Counted from the stretch's first letter, positions 7,834-16,321 are shown. The stretch: 64,000 bases of DNA from Pseudomonadaceae bacterium (GCA_024236095.1 JACKLD010000015.1:75187-139186), one strand, 5' to 3'. Notes: generated from the sequence alone by a model not told the origin. A program made the numbers and translations.

Positions 7834-8421
7834 ATGACCTTCAAAAAACTTGCCCTGATGAGCGCCGCCGTTATGATGATGACCGGCGTGGCCCATGCCG
7901 TGGACCAAGATGTCGAAGTTGACGCCGAGTTCCGTCAAGCCCTGAGCCTGACGCTGAACAACGACATCGACTTCACCCCTGGTGCCACTTACATTGAATA
8001 TACCACCGGCAGCATCGACGCCGCCGACTTTATCACCCTCGGTACCAACGACACCGTTGCCTACGTGGACGACGCCTTCTCGGGCCCAACCACCGGCCAG
8101 GCGGGTGACGTCAGCATCAACGGTGCCACCGGCGCGGACGTGAACATCTCCTGCACCACCGGCGCCACCATCAGCGATGGCACCAACACCCTGAGCGTCG
8201 ACCAGATGCAAGTGAGCATGAACACCGGCGACGCCTTCGGCGCGGCCGACTACACCTGCGCGGGCTTGGGCACCACCCCCCACAGCTACACCCTCACCGG
8301 TACCGACAACATCCTGATGGGTGGCCGTATCGTGGGTAACAGCGGCACCATCACCGACAGCGTGTACAGCACCACCAACGCCAGCGGCGTGGCCGCCACC
8401 GTGCGCGTGGTGTATCAATAA
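7834..8421 (+). CDS. Secreted DUF4402-type pilin, probable major subunit
   Basis: 195 residues with a clean signal peptide (TFKKLALMSAAVMMMTGVAHA). The mature chain is acidic and rich in Thr, Asp, Gly and Ala, with a single Cys pair (ISCTTG, DYTCAG) and a C-terminal strand TVRVVYQ. This matches the DUF4402/spore-coat-U-like subunits that go with short chaperones and ushers. Own promoter and palindromic operator upstream, own terminator at 8476-8501, strong ribosome site GGAGAG: the arrangement of a highly expressed, separately regulated structural subunit. Codons are very regular (ACC, GGC), again fitting high expression. Confidence 0.75.
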   Translation: MTFKKLALMSAAVMMMTGVAHAVDQDVEVDAEFRQALSLTLNNDIDFTPGATYIEYTTGSIDAADFITLGTNDTVAYVDDAFSGPTTGQAGDVSINGATGADVNISCTTGATISDGTNTLSVDQMQVSMNTGDAFGAADYTCAGLGTTPHSYTLTGTDNILMGGRIVGNSGTITDSVYSTTNASGVAATVRVVYQ

Positions 8422-8475
8422 CCCGCCTGTATAAAGGATATGTAACCTTTAACGGTTTCGCATAAAGGTTGCATC

Positions 8476-8501
8476 AAAAGCCCCCTCATTTGGGGGCTTT
8501 T
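8476..8501 (+). terminator. Rho-independent terminator after the pilin
   Basis: AAAAGCCCCC, loop TCATTT, GGGGGCTTTT: a 10-bp stem followed by T-rich sequence. Confidence 0.9.
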
Positions 8502-8551
8502 CAATCGTTTCTTTATATTGTATACGCCATGCCTAGGGGAAGGAGGCAGGC

Positions 8552-8872
8552 ATGGACAAGGGGATTCTCGGGGGAGCTTTACTCGCAGGGCTGCTGCTGG
8601 CCGCCCTGCCCGCTTGGGCCGACGAGGCCAAGGTCCAGGCCAGCGCCCGCTTCAAGGAAGCGACGCAAATCTCCTTCCAAACCGATGTCGAAGGTGGCTG
8701 GCATATCGCCGACAAAGCGCCGCCCACCTCGGCGATGCTGCAAACCTGCGCCACCAAACCGGCAACTGGGCCGGTTTTTTGTAACGCCACGGTGCTGGGC
8801 GCCTCCGGCCAACGGGTTGCCGCAAGCAACGGCACCCTTGCTCCGGCCAGCCTTTCGGTCATCTACTTTTAA
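8552..8872 (+). CDS. Short secreted pilin-like protein of the pilus cluster
   Basis: 106 residues with ribosome site GGAGG directly before ATG 8552 and a signal peptide (ILGGALLAGLLLAALPAWA). The mature part is only about 84 residues, has two cysteines (QTCATKP, VFCNATV) and ends in a hydrophobic strand (ASLSVIYF) like the donor or edge strand of the other pilins. It starts behind the pilin terminator and is followed after 38 bases by the chaperone, so it belongs to the cluster. It is about half the length of its neighbours; a terminating or regulatory subunit is a guess. Confidence 0.65.
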   Translation: MDKGILGGALLAGLLLAALPAWADEAKVQASARFKEATQISFQTDVEGGWHIADKAPPTSAMLQTCATKPATGPVFCNATVLGASGQRVAASNGTLAPASLSVIYF

Positions 8873-8910
8873 TGCTACCCTGCGCTCCTGAAGAATAAGG
8901 AGTGCGTTCC

Positions 8911-9696
8911 ATGCGTTTCGGCTTGGTTTTGGCTGTGTTGATGGCAATGGCGGGCGTCTCGCACGCCGAAGACGCCCTGCTGTTCGTCTCGCCGCTGCGG
9001 GTGGAGATTGCGCCTGCCAAGCAGACCGCCGTGCTCACCGTCACCAACAAGTCCTCCAAAACCAAGCACTACCGGGTTGAGCTGACCGACCAACAGATGA
9101 ACGCCGACGGCGTCACCGAAGGGGTGGATACCTTCCCCTACTCGGCCAAGAACATGCTGCGCTTCATGCCCCGCCGCCTCACGCTGGAACCCGGCCAACG
9201 GCAGGTGGTGCGGGTGATGGCCCGCCGCCCTGCAAACCTGCCCGACGGCGACTACCACACCCACCTGCTGTTTGAAGAAGAACAGCCCGCCATCAGCGCG
9301 GCCACCTCGCCCACTGCCGGCGGCTTCAAGATGGATATCGGCGCGGTCTACGGCGTGGGCATCCCCGTCATCGTCCAGCAAGGCACTCTCACCGGCAAGG
9401 CCACCCTCACCTCCGCCACCTACGCTCCCGCCGCCAAACCGGGGCAAGCCGATGCAGTAACGGCCGCATTCCTGCGCGAAGGCAACTCGGAGGCCTCGGC
9501 CTATCTGGTGCTCACCGATGCCAGCGGCGTCCAAGTGGCCACCCCGCGCATTTTGCGCCTGTACCGCGAGGTCGGCAACGTCGCCATCTCGATGCCCCTG
9601 ACAGTCAAGACGCCCCAATTCCCCCTCAAGCTCACCATGCTGACTGACAACACCCCGCAAGCCACCGTGCTGGCAGAAAAGAACGTCGGGAAATAG
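8911..9696 (+). CDS. Periplasmic pilus-assembly chaperone (PapD-like)
   Basis: 261 residues from ATG 8911, preceded by AAGGAG at 8897-8902; GTG 8902 in the same frame lies inside that site and is rejected. Signal peptide to about residue 20 (VSHA-ED). The immunoglobulin-like N-domain shows LRVEIAPAKQTAVLTVTNKS and the typical FMPRRLTLEPGQRQVVRVM strand; DGDYHTHLLFEE matches the conserved end of this domain. It caps subunits by donor-strand complementation and passes them to the usher at 4289. Last gene of the pilus cluster; pyk follows 66 bases later. Confidence 0.85.
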   Translation: MRFGLVLAVLMAMAGVSHAEDALLFVSPLRVEIAPAKQTAVLTVTNKSSKTKHYRVELTDQQMNADGVTEGVDTFPYSAKNMLRFMPRRLTLEPGQRQVVRVMARRPANLPDGDYHTHLLFEEEQPAISAATSPTAGGFKMDIGAVYGVGIPVIVQQGTLTGKATLTSATYAPAAKPGQADAVTAAFLREGNSEASAYLVLTDASGVQVATPRILRLYREVGNVAISMPLTVKTPQFPLKLTMLTDNTPQATVLAEKNVGK

Positions 9697-9762
9697 CCCT
9701 CCCCCCTTTGACAACCCCGCCAAGAGCTGGCAAAGGAAAGCCCAATAAAGGACTTTTCTGCC

Positions 9763-11163
9763 ATGACCGCCTTCCGCCATACCAAAATCATGCCCACACT
9801 GGGCCCCAGCAGCTGGGACGAAGCCACCATCGAAGCCTTGGTGCAGGCCGGAGCAGCGGCGTTCCGCCTCAATTTCTCCCACGGCAATGCCGACCGCCAC
9901 CGCGAAACCTTTGCCAACATCAAAAGCGTGGCGGCCAAACTGGGGCGGCATATTCCCATTTTGCAAGACTTGCAGGGCCCCAAAATCCGTATCGGCACCA
10001 TGGCCGAACCGGTGGAACTGAAGGTGGGCGACGTCTTCACGCTGGATGACAATACCGAAGCGGGCAGCGCGTCCCGCGTATGCCTGCCCCACGCCGACAT
10101 TCTGGCCGCCCTGCGGGCGGGCGATACCATCAGCCTGAACGACGGCGTCATCCGCATGAGCGTCACCGAGGCGGGCACGGGCTTCGCCACCTGCGCGGTG
10201 CAGGCGGGCGGGCTGCTGTCCAGCTGCAAGGGGGTCAACGTGCCGGGGCGCGAGCTGCCGTTGAACGTGCTGACGGAAAAAGACCTCGCCGACCTGCAAG
10301 TCGGGCTGGAGATGGGGGTGGATTGGGTCGCGCTGTCATTCGTGCAAAAAGCTGAAGACATTGCCGAAGCCCGCCGCATCATCGGCGACAAGGCCTTGAT
10401 TATGAGCAAGATTGAAACGCAGGCCGCCATCCGCAATCTGGAAGGCATTATCGCCGCCAGCGACGCGATCATGATCGCCCGTGGCGACTTGGGGGTGGAA
10501 TTGCCGCCGGAAGACGTGCCGCCGCTGCAACGGCAGATGATTTCCCTGTGCCGCGCCATGGGCAAACCCGCCGTGGTGGCCACACAAATGCTGGAAAGCA
10601 TGATTCAAAACCCCGTCCCCACCCGCGCCGAAGCCAGCGACGTGGCCGCAGCCGCCTATGAGGGCGTGGATGCGGTGATGCTCTCGGCCGAAAGCGCCAG
10701 TGGCAAACACCCGGTGGCGGCGGTGGAGGTGATGGCCCGTATCGTCGCCAAGGCCGAAGCCTCCTCCGGCTGGAACATGCGCGCGCCCGAGCCCGAAGCC
10801 GGCAACGTGGCCGACGCCACCTGCCATGCCGCCTGCACCACGGCGGCCAGCATCGGCGCCGCCTGCGTGGTGGCCTTTACCGAAACCGGCGGCACGGTGC
10901 TGCGCATGGCCCGCAACCGCCCCAGCCAGCCCATCATTTGCCTGACCCCACACAACAAGGTGGCCCGCCAGATGGCCCTGCTGTGGGGCGTGCACACCGT
11001 GGTGTGCCCCGATGTGCAAGGCACCGACGACATGGTGCAAAAAGCGGTGGCGGCGGTCAAAACCACCGGACTCGCCCACACGGGCGAGTGCATCGTCATC
11101 ACTGCCGGCGTGCCCTTCGGCAAGGCCGGTACCACCAACATGATGCGGGTGGCAGGGGTTTAA
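9763..11163 (+). CDS. pyk: Pyruvate kinase
   Basis: 466 residues, slightly short of the usual 470-480. All signatures are visible: substrate-binding start (KIMPTLGPSSW), FRLNFSHGN, QDLQGPKIRIG, the active-site block IMIARGDLGVELP with the preceding Lys in MSKIET, and ATQMLESMIQNPVPTRAE. The B domain (residues 70-160) and C-terminal allosteric domain (335-466) are present. It converts phosphoenolpyruvate and ADP to pyruvate and ATP in the cytoplasm. AAAGGA lies 10 bases upstream. It stands alone between the pilus cluster and tRNA-Ser. Confidence 0.95.
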   Translation: MTAFRHTKIMPTLGPSSWDEATIEALVQAGAAAFRLNFSHGNADRHRETFANIKSVAAKLGRHIPILQDLQGPKIRIGTMAEPVELKVGDVFTLDDNTEAGSASRVCLPHADILAALRAGDTISLNDGVIRMSVTEAGTGFATCAVQAGGLLSSCKGVNVPGRELPLNVLTEKDLADLQVGLEMGVDWVALSFVQKAEDIAEARRIIGDKALIMSKIETQAAIRNLEGIIAASDAIMIARGDLGVELPPEDVPPLQRQMISLCRAMGKPAVVATQMLESMIQNPVPTRAEASDVAAAAYEGVDAVMLSAESASGKHPVAAVEVMARIVAKAEASSGWNMRAPEPEAGNVADATCHAACTTAASIGAACVVAFTETGGTVLRMARNRPSQPIICLTPHNKVARQMALLWGVHTVVCPDVQGTDDMVQKAVAAVKTTGLAHTGECIVITAGVPFGKAGTTNMMRVAGV

Positions 11164-11168
11164 AGGCA

Positions 11169-11197
11169 TTTACCGATACATGCGTGCTTGTTATAAC
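11169..11197 (+). promoter_or_regulatory. Promoter of tRNA-Ser(TGA)
   Basis: TTTACC at 11169-11174 and TATAAC at 11192-11197, 17 bases apart; the -10 box ends 8 bases before the tRNA. Confidence 0.5.
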
Positions 11198-11205
11198 CCC
11201 CATAC

Positions 11206-11293
11206 GGAAGTGTGGCCGAGCGGTTGAAGGCACCGGTCTTGAAAACCGGCAAGGGGCAACTCTTCGTGGGTTCGAATCCCACCGCTTCCGCCA
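11206..11293 (+). tRNA. tRNA-Ser (TGA)
   Basis: Acceptor GGAAGTG/CGCTTCC, anticodon stem CCGGT/ACCGG with loop CTTGAAA (anticodon TGA), a long variable arm (GGGGCAACTCTTC), T-loop TTCGAAT and encoded CCA. It ends one base before the stop codon of the convergent ugd gene. No duplicated 3' end is seen. Confidence 0.96.
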
Positions 11294-11294
11294 C

Positions 11295-12623
11295 TTATTC
11301 AGCCTGCGGCCGTCCCAACCCTGTATAAGCAATCCCTGCCGCGTGCATCGCCGCCGGGTCGAAGAGGTTGCGCAAATCGACCACCACCTTGCCTTTCAAC
11401 ATGGCCGGGGCAAGCGCCTTAAACTCGTCCCACTCGGTAAGAATCACCACCGCATCGGCGCCGTTTAGCGCGGCGTTGGTGCTGTCCACGTAAGCCAGCC
11501 CGTTGCCTTCCGGCAGGCGCCAACGAGCCTGTTCCATCGCTTCGGGGTCATACGCCTGCACGGTGGCACCGGCCTTTTGCAGCATCGGCAGCAAAGTCAG
11601 CGCGCTGGCATCGCGCATGTCGTCGGTGTTGGCCTTGAAGGCCAACCCCAGTACCGCCACGGTCTTATCCTTCACGCTGCCGCCCAGCGCCTTGGCCACC
11701 TTGGCAGCCAAGCCTTCTTTGATAGCCTCATTACGGCGGATGGTCTCTTCCACCAGCCCCAGCGTCACACCATGGTCGCGGGCGGTTTTGGCCAGCGCGT
11801 TGGTATCCTTGGGGAAGCAGCTGCCACCGTAGCCCGGCCCCGGCTGCAAAAAGCGCGGTGCAATGCGGCTGTCCAGCCCCATGCCCTTCGACACGCTCAG
11901 CACGTCGGCGCCCACCGTATCGCACAGGTTCACCAACTCGTTCACAAAGGTGATTTTGGTGGCCAAAAAGGCGTTGGCGGCATATTTGATAAGCTCGCTG
12001 CTGGCGCGGTTGGTAACGTGCAGCGCCACCCCCTTGTCGGTCAGCGGCTTGTACAGGGCTTCCATCACGGCGCGGGCGCGGGCGTTTTCCACCCCCACCA
12101 CCACACGGTCGGGGTTTAAAAAGTCACCCACCGCCTCGCCTTCACGCAGAAACTCCGGGTTGCTGGCGACGTCGAAATCGGCGCCCGCATTCACACCCCT
12201 CACCCAGCCCTCCACCTTGGCGCCGGTGCCCACCGGAACGGTGCTCTTGTTGACGATAACCGTATAGCCCTGCAAATGCTTGGCAATATCCCGCGCCGCC
12301 GCTTCCACGTACTTCAGGTCGGCGCTGCCGTCTTCGTCTTGCGGGGTGCCCACGCCGATGAACACCGCATCGGCCTGTGGCACGCAGCTTGCCAAGTCGG
12401 TGGTGAAGGAAAGACGCCCCGCCGCCACATTCTTGTCCACCAGCTCTTTCAGACCGGGTTCGTAAATGGGGATGACGCCCTCATCGCGCAGCTTGGCAAT
12501 CTTGGCGGCATCCACGTCCACACAGGTCACGTTGAAGCCCATTTCGGCAAAGCAGGTGCCGGAGACCAGGCCGACATAGCCGGTGCCGATCATGGTAAGA
12601 TTAAGAGATGATGCGCTCATCAT
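11295..12623 (-). CDS. ugd: UDP-glucose 6-dehydrogenase
   Basis: 442 residues from ATG 12623, with GAGGAAAGG just upstream; a second ATG follows at once. Rossmann start TMIGTGYVGLVSGTCFAEMG, VGTPQDEDG, the catalytic Cys in GYGGSCFPKDT near residue 260, and AFKANTDDMRDA in the UDP-binding domain identify the UDP-Glc/GDP-Man dehydrogenase family of the Ugd/TuaD type. It oxidises UDP-glucose to UDP-glucuronate using NAD+. Together with wecC (17669) it supplies acidic sugar nucleotides, plausibly for the exopolysaccharide locus at 52.5-64 kb. Monocistronic; ends against tRNA-Ser. Confidence 0.95.
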   Translation of the reverse strand: MMSASSLNLTMIGTGYVGLVSGTCFAEMGFNVTCVDVDAAKIAKLRDEGVIPIYEPGLKELVDKNVAAGRLSFTTDLASCVPQADAVFIGVGTPQDEDGSADLKYVEAAARDIAKHLQGYTVIVNKSTVPVGTGAKVEGWVRGVNAGADFDVASNPEFLREGEAVGDFLNPDRVVVGVENARARAVMEALYKPLTDKGVALHVTNRASSELIKYAANAFLATKITFVNELVNLCDTVGADVLSVSKGMGLDSRIAPRFLQPGPGYGGSCFPKDTNALAKTARDHGVTLGLVEETIRRNEAIKEGLAAKVAKALGGSVKDKTVAVLGLAFKANTDDMRDASALTLLPMLQKAGATVQAYDPEAMEQARWRLPEGNGLAYVDSTNAALNGADAVVILTEWDEFKALAPAMLKGKVVVDLRNLFDPAAMHAAGIAYTGLGRPQAE

Positions 12624-12707
12624 GTGCCTTTCCTCGCTGATGGGCCACCTTATATCGGCGTTTGGCAGGGCAGGCAAGCGCGGGCGCACAAACAATGCAT
12701 TTTCCGG

Positions 12708-12735
12708 TTGCCAAATGCCGATTTCGCGCTAAAGT
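12708..12735 (+). promoter_or_regulatory. Promoter of tRNA-Trp
   Basis: TTGCCA at 12708-12713, 16-base spacer, TAAAGT at 12730-12735; tRNA begins at 12746. Confidence 0.55.
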
Positions 12736-12745
12736 GCAGCCGCGT

Positions 12746-12821
12746 AGGGGAGTGGCTCAATTGGTAGAGTAGTGGTCTCCAAAACCATTGGTTGCAGGTT
12801 CGAGTCCTGTCTCCCCTGCCA
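12746..12821 (+). tRNA. tRNA-Trp (CCA)
   Basis: Acceptor AGGGGAG/CTCCCCT, anticodon loop CTCCAAA (anticodon CCA), T-loop TTCGAGT, encoded CCA at 12819-12821. Confidence 0.96.
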
Positions 12822-12892
12822 CTTCTTTTCCTCTGCCTCCGTTTTTCCGCCCTCATCTTCCAATGCGGAAGAAGTCCCTGTACCCTGCCGCC

Positions 12893-13627
12893 ATGCAACA
12901 AACCAAGCCCCCGGAAAGCGGCACCATGCAGGTGGCAGGCGCAGAGGTGGCCTATCTCATCGTACGCAGTGCCAAACGGCGGCGCTCGGTGGAGTTCCGT
13001 TTCGATGCGGCACGGCAGTTGGTGTTCCGTGCGCCGCTGCGCACCAGCACCGCGCACATCCGGCGTCTGATGGCCAAACACGAAGCCTGGATTGTTCGCC
13101 AGCTAGCCCGCTTGCATGCGGCTCCTGCAAAAGTGATGACGGCCTTCGTCGACGGCAACAATATCGACTACCTTGGCAAACCGCTAAGGCTGGAGGTGCA
13201 ACAGGCCCCATCCCGCATCAAGGTGGCGCGCCACAAAGGCAGCCGCCTGCGAATAACCGGCGAGAGCCTCGATGCCGATGCCGTCCGCGCCGCCGTGCAC
13301 GGCTGGCTGCGGCAACAAGCCACCACGCGCTTCCCGCGCCGGGTGGCGCTGTGGGCCAGGCGCATGAACCTCCCTTACGGGCGGGTGCTGGTCAGCAACC
13401 CCCGGCGGCAATGGGCCAGCTGTTCTTACAAAAACGATTTGCGCTTCAGCTGGCGACTGATCATGGTGCCGCCACGCCTGCTCGACTACGTGGTGGTGCA
13501 TGAGCTGGCCCACGTGGTGCAAAAGAACCATTCAGCAGCCTTCTGGAGGTTGGTGGAAGCCACCCTGCCCGACTACCGCCAACGTCGCAAAGAGCTTCAG
13601 GCGCTCGGCAGCCGTGTGCTGCCCTGA
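12893..13627 (+). CDS. YgjP-like zinc metallopeptidase (DUF45, M48-related)
   Basis: 244 residues from ATG 12893. The frame is open upstream into tRNA-Trp, so the start cannot lie much earlier; ATG 12863 and ATG 12928 are alternatives, and only 12928 has a weak GGAAAG in front. Family marks: the strand SAKRRRSVEFRFD, WASCSYKNDLRFSWRLIMVP and the zinc motif VVHELAHVVQKNHSAAFW (HExxH with a later His). These proteins are cytoplasmic and often sit alone or beside restriction systems; no such partner is seen here. Confidence 0.85.
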   Translation: MQQTKPPESGTMQVAGAEVAYLIVRSAKRRRSVEFRFDAARQLVFRAPLRTSTAHIRRLMAKHEAWIVRQLARLHAAPAKVMTAFVDGNNIDYLGKPLRLEVQQAPSRIKVARHKGSRLRITGESLDADAVRAAVHGWLRQQATTRFPRRVALWARRMNLPYGRVLVSNPRRQWASCSYKNDLRFSWRLIMVPPRLLDYVVVHELAHVVQKNHSAAFWRLVEATLPDYRQRRKELQALGSRVLP

Positions 13628-13649
13628 CACGCACACACGCATTCCACCG

Positions 13650-13678
13650 TTGACAAACGCACGCGCCTCGCCTATTCA
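13650..13678 (+). promoter_or_regulatory. Promoter of tRNA-Leu(CAG)
   Basis: TTGACA at 13650-13655, 17-base spacer, TATTCA at 13673-13678. This is the closest to consensus of the promoters seen here. Confidence 0.6.
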
Positions 13679-13727
13679 GGCCGCACGCCGTGGGAAGCAC
13701 ATGCCTCCCCCGCGCATCACCGGATGT

Positions 13728-13812
13728 GCCCAGGTGGCGGAATTGGTAGACGCACCAGATTCAGGTTCTGGCGGGTAATACCGTGGAGGTTCGAGTCCTC
13801 TTCTGGGCACCA
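13728..13812 (+). tRNA. tRNA-Leu (CAG), integration target
   Basis: Acceptor GCCCAGG/TCTGGGC, anticodon stem CCAGA/TCTGG with loop TTCAGGT (anticodon CAG), variable arm, T-loop TTCGAGT and encoded CCA. Its last 17 bases (13796-13812) recur at 16535-16551 and define a genomic island inserted at its 3' end; the gene itself is intact. Confidence 0.96.
13796..13812 (+). repeat. attL core (tRNA-Leu 3' end)
   Basis: TCCTCTTCTGGGCACCA, identical to 16535-16551; it is the T-stem 3' strand, acceptor strand and CCA of the tRNA. Confidence 0.9.
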
Positions 13813-13915
13813 GATTTTTCGTTGGTAAAACTCATGTACATACCGTAAATCAAGGCCTATATTGGCCTTGAGCGGTATGTTCCGTTTCATGATGTGCCAC
13901 GGAGTATCCCGGAAT

Positions 13916-13951
13916 GTACCCCTGTTTTTGGGGTACCGCTGGGGGTACTTG
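13916..13951 (+). promoter_or_regulatory. Left arm-type integrase sites
   Basis: An inverted GTACCCC (13916-13922) and two direct GGGGTAC boxes (13930-13936, 13942-13948), 12 bases apart. The pair reads GGGGTAC, three variable bases, then TGGGGGTACTTG. The same pair with the same 12-base spacing is at the right end (16456-16477). Confidence 0.65.
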
Positions 13952-13973
13952 TCCAAGGAGGGAATGGCAAGGT

Positions 13974-14708
13974 ATGGCGTTGACATCACTTGGGGTTGAG
14001 AAGGCTGGAGCCAAGGCCAAACCCTACAAAATGGCCGACAAGGACGGCCTCTTCCTGCTGGTGAAGCCCGGGGGGAAGAAATACTGGCGGTTCAAGTACC
14101 GGTTTGCCGGGAAGGAAAAGATGCTGGGGTTTGGGGTTTACCCTGAGGTTTCGCTGAAAGAGGCCAGAACCCGCACGGAAGAGGCCCGGAAGATGTTGCG
14201 GGATGGCATAGACCCCAGTGCCCATAAGCAGGGCCAGAAACGCGCCGAGAGGCTGAAACACGCCAGCAGCTTCAGGGCAGTGGCGGAAGAGTGGCACACC
14301 AAGAATCTTGCCCGCTGGACGCCCAACCATGGGGCCAAAATCCTGCGGCGGCTGGAACTGCATGTTTTTCCGGGTTTGGGTGGGCGGCCTGTTAGCGATA
14401 TCAAGCCGCCCGAGCTTTTGGAAGTTCTGCGCAAGATTGAGGAACGCGACACGACCGAGATTTTGCGGCGGGTGAAGGAATGTGGGGCTGGAGAGATTCA
14501 CGAGTCGTGGATTTTGGAGGCATTACAAGATATGGGGCCTGAGGATTTTGGTGGGGAGGGGTTGATTCATGATGATTACCTTCCCGTAGACGCAAAGAAT
14601 GTCTATTCCATAACAGCCAAGGGCTTGGCAGAGTATGGCAAGGGTAGACAACGGGTTTCGAACAAATCACGGAGTGATAGCCCTGAGTTGGCCCTTGCCG
14701 GGCGCTGA
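13974..14708 (+). pseudogene. Tyrosine integrase (DUF4102 type) lacking the catalytic domain
   Basis: Starts at ATG 13974 with AAGGAGG at 13955-13961. Residues 1-90 are the DUF4102 arm-binding domain (YKMADKDGLFLLVKPGGKKY, GFGVYPEVSLKEAR), and 95-155 the SAM-like core-binding domain (FRAVAEEWH, GGRPVSDIKPPELLEVLRKI). After about residue 160 (ILRRVKECG) the family sequence stops and about 85 unrelated residues follow. The R...HxxR...Y catalytic set, normally carried by another 200 residues, is missing. It may still bind DNA, but cannot cut. Adjacent to tRNA-Leu, in the usual position for this family. Confidence 0.8.
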
Positions 14709-14752
14709 GAAATTCGAATTATGCCTATTGGCTTAAACAGGAAGTGTTTGTA

Positions 14753-15343
14753 ATGACAGACTTGCCTTGGCAGGATGAGATTGAAAGGCGGAAAATCCAA
14801 GACTATGTGATGCCGGTGACGGCCCTGTTTCCTTGTGATGTGGGGATTGTTTTCGGGACCCGTCATGGTGTCGATGAGTTTGTTGCCAGCATGGCCTCGC
14901 TCCTTGAACGAAATCTGGTGAAGCATTTGCTTATTACTGGTGGTCCGACATCTGACCAACCGACTCCGGAAGCGGATATCTTGTTCGATAAGTTGAGTAA
15001 GGCATTGCCGGACTTGGATAGAACAAAGATTCTTCTTGAACGTGTGGCAACGAATACAGGTGAGAATGTCCAGCTCTCTCAAACCATGTTGAAACAGGAA
15101 GGGTTGTTTCAGGATATTCGTTCGGTTCTTGCGGTCGGCAAGATTTCATCCATGCGTCGTTACATGATGACTATCAAGCGCTGGTGGCCTGAAGTTGAGA
15201 CCTGTTGCATGGGGGTGAACTACTTTGGTGTTGAGCGTGAAGCGTGGCATACCAACGATGAATTTCGCAAACGGGTATTGGGTGAATATGAGAAGATACC
15301 TCGGTATGTGAGAGATGGGTTTTTGACCGAGATAGACATTTAA
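14753..15343 (+). CDS. YdcF/SanA-like DUF218 protein, island cargo
   Basis: 196 residues from ATG 14753, with AGGAAG at 14739-14744. The DUF218 pattern is clear: DVGIVFGTR, LLITGGPTSDQPTPEADIL (GG and acidic E), ILLERVATNTGENVQLSQ and a late SSMRRYMMTIKRWWP. Unlike SanA or ElyC it has no membrane helix, so it is a soluble cytoplasmic form. Members are thought to act on nucleotide-linked or cofactor-like small molecules, but biochemical roles are mostly unknown. It precedes the dioxygenase by 18 bases and is probably co-transcribed with it. Confidence 0.75.
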   Translation: MTDLPWQDEIERRKIQDYVMPVTALFPCDVGIVFGTRHGVDEFVASMASLLERNLVKHLLITGGPTSDQPTPEADILFDKLSKALPDLDRTKILLERVATNTGENVQLSQTMLKQEGLFQDIRSVLAVGKISSMRRYMMTIKRWWPEVETCCMGVNYFGVEREAWHTNDEFRKRVLGEYEKIPRYVRDGFLTEIDI

Positions 15344-15361
15344 CAAGTTTGGGAGATGAGC

Positions 15362-16321
15362 ATGTCAAATGACCGATTGATACAGGAAATTGCCAAAGCC
15401 TACGAGAACAGTCCGGCAGTTCAGAAGTTGCTGAGGAGTACGGCCCTTCTTCCCCCTGAGTTGAGAGCCATGTTTGAGTCATTGGCTCAATTGACGACGG
15501 TGACCTTGCAAGCCCGCATGAAATCATTTGATGACAAGCTGAAAACTGCGGCCACGGACTTGGAACGTGATGGTGTTTGTGTGATTCCCGCCGTATTTGA
15601 TACGGCAGAGATCGATGCCATGCGTGGAGGAGTCTTCAGGGCCTTGTTGGATGCCAACCCAACCGGAAAATACAGAAACGGTGGTAAAGTCCAGTATGTC
15701 GGCAAAGGTGACAACGCTGTCCCATCCATCATGTTCTGGCCAACGCTGATTAGCACGAGTTTGAACGGTATTCGTGTTGATCCCCGTATGGCTGCCATTG
15801 TGGCCAAGTTTGTCGGCCCCAATGCACGGCAGTTGAACAATCAGGTCTATCTGCGTCTTCCGTCCGAAGATGACAGTTTCAACTGGCATCAGGACATCAT
15901 GTTCAGACAACCCATTGAGGATCATCCCCGGATTGAGGAAACCTATCTGCAGACCATTGTGGCTATTGATGATGTGACGGCTGACAATGGTGGTATTGAG
16001 TTTATCATGGGGTCGCACAAGTTCGGAAAGCTCCCGTTCAAGGCCGAGCAACGGAGCCATTTGCGGTCGTTCTCTGATGATGACCTGCCACAGGAGTTGC
16101 GGGATCTTGAACGGAAGGTCCCTCAGCTTGAGGCTGGGGACATGATGCTGTGGGGAGTGTTGACTGCACATGCCTCACGCCCCAACAGAACCACACGCAC
16201 AAGGCTGACCTACATGAATGGCTTTTGTGCGGTCGAGAGCGCCAAGGATTGGCCAATTTACAGTGAGGATGGTGTTGTGGTTGAACATGCCGATAATGCC
16301 ATGATACCCAGGGATTATTGA
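15362..16321 (+). CDS. Phytanoyl-CoA dioxygenase-family (PhyH) Fe(II)/2-oxoglutarate oxygenase, island cargo
   Basis: 319 residues from ATG 15362, with GGGAGA 6 bases upstream (ATG 15356 lies inside that site). The double-stranded beta helix shows VCVIPAVFDTAEID, the metal pair in FNWHQDIMF (HxD near residue 180), NGGIEFIMGSHKFG, and the distal His and Arg in AHASRPNRTTRTRLTY. An extra 65-residue helical N-terminus precedes the domain. Such enzymes hydroxylate small molecules in primary or secondary metabolism; the substrate here cannot be told. With the YdcF-like gene it is the whole cargo of the island. Confidence 0.85.
   Translation: MSNDRLIQEIAKAYENSPAVQKLLRSTALLPPELRAMFESLAQLTTVTLQARMKSFDDKLKTAATDLERDGVCVIPAVFDTAEIDAMRGGVFRALLDANPTGKYRNGGKVQYVGKGDNAVPSIMFWPTLISTSLNGIRVDPRMAAIVAKFVGPNARQLNNQVYLRLPSEDDSFNWHQDIMFRQPIEDHPRIEETYLQTIVAIDDVTADNGGIEFIMGSHKFGKLPFKAEQRSHLRSFSDDDLPQELRDLERKVPQLEAGDMMLWGVLTAHASRPNRTTRTRLTYMNGFCAVESAKDWPIYSEDGVVVEHADNAMIPRDY

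Noticed and set aside
8902..8910. GTG start for the pilus chaperone
   Set aside because: It lies inside the AAGGAG ribosome site; ATG 8911 has correct spacing and starts the signal peptide.
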